From positions 1 to 15,480 of the forward strand of contig CAIZKE010000072.1 in assembly GCA_903933475.1 (NCBI GenBank): a stretch of DNA of 15,480 nucleotides. The letters run 5' to 3'. Under the pieces are notes generated by a model. The model worked only from the letters and a program-made list of their open reading frames with translations. It had not been told where the DNA came from and did no database searches. The position numbers and the translations under genes were made by a program. The DNA is from an uncultured Alphaproteobacteria bacterium (GTDB lineage: Bacteria > Pseudomonadota > Alphaproteobacteria > Caulobacterales > Caulobacteraceae). Shown piece by piece: positions 13,338 through 15,480 of the stretch (positions are counted from its first letter, which is position 1; the number at the start of each line of letters is the position of its first letter).

Positions 13338-14301
13338 GCCTCCAGCCTCCGGCTCCGGCCTCGATTTCACGCCCCTCATACAGGACGCCAGACGCGCCCT
13401 CCACAAAACAACCGATCACAGTGCAGCCGGACGCCAGGAGGGCGGCCTGGCTCTCAGGTCGCGCAGCAAGCACAAGCTCGTAGTCATCGCCGCCCGAGGC
13501 CAGCGCGATCCGGGCGCCGCAGGCATCGGGTTCGCCGGACAGCCAGAGCCCGGCACCTGGCGACAGGGGAAGGAGATCGAGGTCGATCCGGACGCCACAC
13601 CTCGAGGCCCTGGCAATATGCCGGGCGTCGGCGACGAGGCCGTCTGAGATGTCTGCGGCCGCCCTGGCGTGCGAACGCACCAGGTCGCGCAAGTCCAGCC
13701 GGGGCGTAGGCCTGCGGAATTTCAGCGCCAGTTCACCGCCGGGATCCGCGACCTCCCCCCGGAGAGCGCGCAGGCCCAGCCAGGAATCCCCGATTGGGCC
13801 GCTCACCACCAGAAGATCGCCCGGCCGGGCTCCAGAGCGGCGAACCATGCCCCCCGAAGGGCAACGGCCAAAGAAGGTGCCAGAGACCATGAAGGGCCCC
13901 GGAGTCGAGACCGTATCGCCACCCAGCAGGTTGATCCCGAACGCCGCGGCCTCACTCGCCAGTCCGGCGGCGAAGGCGCGCCGCTTGGACAGGGGCCAGT
14001 CTGGCGACCAGGCCAGCGACTGCAGCCAGGCAAAGGGCTCCGCGCCCTTGGCGGCGAGGTCCGACAGGTTCACCCGCAGGAAGCGCGCAGCGACCACCTC
14101 CGGCGCCTCGCCGACGGGGAAGTGCACCCCTTCCACAAGCGCGTCCTGGGTGACAACCACGTCCTCGCCCTGCAGGGCCGGCAGGATCGCTGCGTCGTCC
14201 AACAAGCCGAGGGCGCCGGGATCACCCCGGGTCAGGGGGCGGAAGAGTTCGGCAATCTGCTCGAACTCGTCCGGGCCGGGCGCGGGATCAGGCCCGGACA
14301 T
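13330..14301 (-). CDS. thiL: Thiamine-monophosphate kinase
   Basis: ThiL phosphorylates thiamine monophosphate to the active cofactor thiamine diphosphate with ATP. The 323-residue product has the PurM-like fold motifs in order: LLDDAAIL (33-40) with the metal-binding Asp pair, TQDALVEGVHF (51-61), NLSDLAAKGAEP (78-89), LLGGDTVS (125-132), AAADISDGLVADARHIA (214-230) and LASGGDDYEL near 265. The ATG at 14301 lies inside the nusB 3' end (14-bp overlap), and the thiL stop overlaps the next gene by 8 bp, so translation is probably coupled on both sides. A nusB-thiL pairing is widespread in proteobacteria. Confidence 0.96.
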   Translation of the reverse strand: MSGPDPAPGPDEFEQIAELFRPLTRGDPGALGLLDDAAILPALQGEDVVVTQDALVEGVHFPVGEAPEVVAARFLRVNLSDLAAKGAEPFAWLQSLAWSPDWPLSKRRAFAAGLASEAAAFGINLLGGDTVSTPGPFMVSGTFFGRCPSGGMVRRSGARPGDLLVVSGPIGDSWLGLRALRGEVADPGGELALKFRRPTPRLDLRDLVRSHARAAADISDGLVADARHIARASRCGVRIDLDLLPLSPGAGLWLSGEPDACGARIALASGGDDYELVLAARPESQAALLASGCTVIGCFVEGASGVLYEGREIEAGAGGWRHD

Positions 14302-14746
14302 CCCGGGCCAGGCCGTCCAGTGCGGCGTTCACGAACCCAGGCTCCGGACCCTCGAAGAAGGACCGCGCCAGGTCGACGTATTCGTTGATCGCCACTTCCA
14401 CGGGCACGTCCAGCCGGTGGGCCAGCTCGAAGGCACCGGACCTGAGGATCGCCCGGACGGTGGCGTCCAGGCGATCGAGCCGCCAGCCCTCGGCGAGCCT
14501 GCGGGCGATGCCGGCATCGATCTGGCGCTGGTTGTCGACGACGCCCCGCACCAGCTCGGCGAAGAAAGGTTCATCTGCGGAGGCAAGGGGCTCGCCCTCC
14601 TCCGGGCCGATCGCACGGTCGAACCTGTGCTCGGAGAACTCCCGGATTACCGCCTCCACCCCGACCCCTGAGACTTCCATCTGGTAGAGGGCCTGGACCG
14701 CCGCCAGGCGGGCGACGGACCGCGCCGTATGCGACGAAGCCTTCAC
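14288..14746 (-). CDS. nusB: Transcription antitermination factor NusB
   Basis: NusB binds boxA RNA with NusE (S10) in rRNA antitermination and ribosome biogenesis. The 152-residue, all-helical product has the N-terminal RSVARLAAVQALYQME (9-24) and the C-terminal signature VPVEVAINEYVDLARSFF followed by PGFVNAALDGLAR. It starts with GTG at 14746, overlapping the ribH stop as GTGA, and ends 14 bp inside thiL. The ribH-nusB adjacency is conserved across proteobacteria and supports the call. Confidence 0.96.
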   Translation of the reverse strand: MKASSHTARSVARLAAVQALYQMEVSGVGVEAVIREFSEHRFDRAIGPEEGEPLASADEPFFAELVRGVVDNQRQIDAGIARRLAEGWRLDRLDATVRAILRSGAFELAHRLDVPVEVAINEYVDLARSFFEGPEPGFVNAALDGLARDVRA

Positions 14747-15207
14747 CTGTCCTGACCGAGGAACTGACGCCGGAGGGCAATCATTTCCAGGGCTGCCCGG
14801 GCCGCACCCCCGCCCTTGTCGCCCTCGCTAACCCGGGCCCGGGCCCAGGCCTGGTCCGCGTCCTCGACGGTCAGGATTCCGTTACCCAGGCAGATCCCCT
14901 TGCGAATCGTGAGGTCCATCAGGCCCCGGGCGCTCTCATTCGACACGATCTCGAAGTGATAGGTCTCGCCCCGGATTACCGTCCCGAGAGCTACATAGCC
15001 GTCGTAGGCCACGCCGGCCGGAGAGTGATGCGCCTCATCCGCCTGGGCAATCGCACCGGGCACCTCAAGCGCGCCAGGTACGCTAACCACGTCGAACACG
15101 GCACCGTGGGCGGACAGGACGTCGGACGCCCCGCGAAGGAGCTCGTCGGCGAGGTCGTCATAGAACCGGGCCTCGACAATCAGGAGGCGCAGCTTGTCCT
15201 GGGTCAT
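14743..15207 (-). CDS. ribH: 6,7-dimethyl-8-ribityllumazine synthase
   Basis: RibH condenses 5-amino-6-ribitylaminouracil with dihydroxybutanone phosphate, the penultimate step to riboflavin. The 154-residue product has the substrate loop VSVPGALEVP (41-50), then ALGTVIRGETYHFEIV (73-88) with catalytic His84, and LGNGILTVEDADQA (107-120). The C-terminal KGGGAARAALEM is a variant of the usual NKG-x-EAA-x-AALEM helix. The start is ATG 15207 with a good AAGGAAG ribosome binding site about 6 bases upstream. It lies 24 bp after ribE. Confidence 0.96.
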   Translation of the reverse strand: MTQDKLRLLIVEARFYDDLADELLRGASDVLSAHGAVFDVVSVPGALEVPGAIAQADEAHHSPAGVAYDGYVALGTVIRGETYHFEIVSNESARGLMDLTIRKGICLGNGILTVEDADQAWARARVSEGDKGGGAARAALEMIALRRQFLGQDR

Positions 15208-15231
15208 TTCGATCTTCCTTTTCGGGACAGC

Positions 15232-15480
15232 CTATGCGGTTTCCCGCCAGCGCGCGAGGTAGCGGGCCAGCATGTCGATCTCGAGGTTGACACGATCGCC
15301 AGCGGCGAGGTCGCCCAGTGTGGTGACTTCCCAGGTGTGGGGGATCAGGTTGACCCCGAAGACGTCGTCCTCGACGGCATTCACGGTCAGGGAGACGCCA
15401 TCCACGGTGATTGAGCCCTTTGGCGCGATGAACCGGTGAAGCGGTCGTGGGGCACGAAACTGGACCCTGCGGGAGCCGCC
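15232..15480 (-). CDS. ribE: Riboflavin synthase alpha chain, C-terminal part (5' end outside window)
   Basis: Riboflavin synthase dismutates two lumazine molecules to riboflavin and the pyrimidine precursor. The frame is open from 15480 to the TAG at 15234-15232 and gives 82 residues of a protein usually near 200. They cover most of the second lumazine-binding barrel: FIAPKGSITVDGVSLTVN, then LIPHTWEVTTLGDL and the conserved end DRVNLEIDMLARYLARW. The rest of the gene lies to the right of the window. It is followed by ribH with no ribBA gene between, although that gene often occupies this position in other rib operons. Confidence 0.93.
   Translation of the reverse strand, partial: GGSRRVQFRAPRPLHRFIAPKGSITVDGVSLTVNAVEDDVFGVNLIPHTWEVTTLGDLAAGDRVNLEIDMLARYLARWRETA

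Noticed and set aside
13649..14671. 340-codon plus-strand frame opposite thiL and nusB
   Set aside because: The composition is that of an antisense shadow. thiL and nusB are certain.

Overview
The window is an ordinary, gene-dense chromosomal segment of a high-GC alphaproteobacterium. The closest fit by gene content, gene order and promoter style is the Caulobacterales (Caulobacter or Phenylobacterium type); this is inference from family knowledge, not a database match. Supporting signs are a class I PHA synthase, the short form of ArgC, a DUF2842 small membrane protein, a CBP3-like bc1 chaperone next to DUF177, a plsX-fabH-ihfA-merR string, a K+-independent H+-pyrophosphatase, and several promoters resembling the Caulobacter housekeeping consensus (TTGACGS, 10-14 bases, GCTANAWC). 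I see no phage, transposon, integrase, CRISPR array or defence genes.

Layout, left to right. Bases 1-771 (+) hold the C-terminal part of phaC, which runs 11 bp into the convergent end of a minus-strand group: argC, a Tat-exported methionine sulfoxide reductase B, and an unrecognised lipoprotein with three membrane segments. Upstream of argC, behind a strong intrinsic terminator, is the rplM-rpsI operon (L13, S9). Its promoter carries a perfect inverted repeat. Next come ctaA (heme A synthase, -), a divergent 65-residue DUF2842 membrane protein (+), and tRNA-Pro(GGG) (-).

Bases 5730-9713 (-) form a tight cluster transcribed in the order CBP3-like chaperone, DUF177 protein, plsX, fabH, ihfA, merR. 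It joins respiratory complex assembly, phospholipid and fatty-acid initiation and a nucleoid protein, with 4-bp stop/start overlaps at two junctions. A BamE-like outer-membrane lipoprotein gene faces away from it (9813-10298, +). hppA (10448-12562, -) follows with its own terminator.

The right end (12792-15480, -) reads ribE (partial), ribH, nusB, thiL, and an exported protein of unknown function. The last four genes overlap each other by 4 to 14 bp. ribH and ribE make riboflavin, NusB is a transcription antitermination and rRNA-processing factor, and ThiL makes thiamine diphosphate.

I did not find a previously undescribed system that I could defend. The better leads are regulatory or small-scale: the dyad in the rplM promoter, two mutually exclusive hairpins over the hppA ribosome binding site, probable leaderless or near-leaderless starts for DUF2842 and the CBP3-like gene, and a translationally coupled pair of Tat-MsrB and a membrane lipoprotein.
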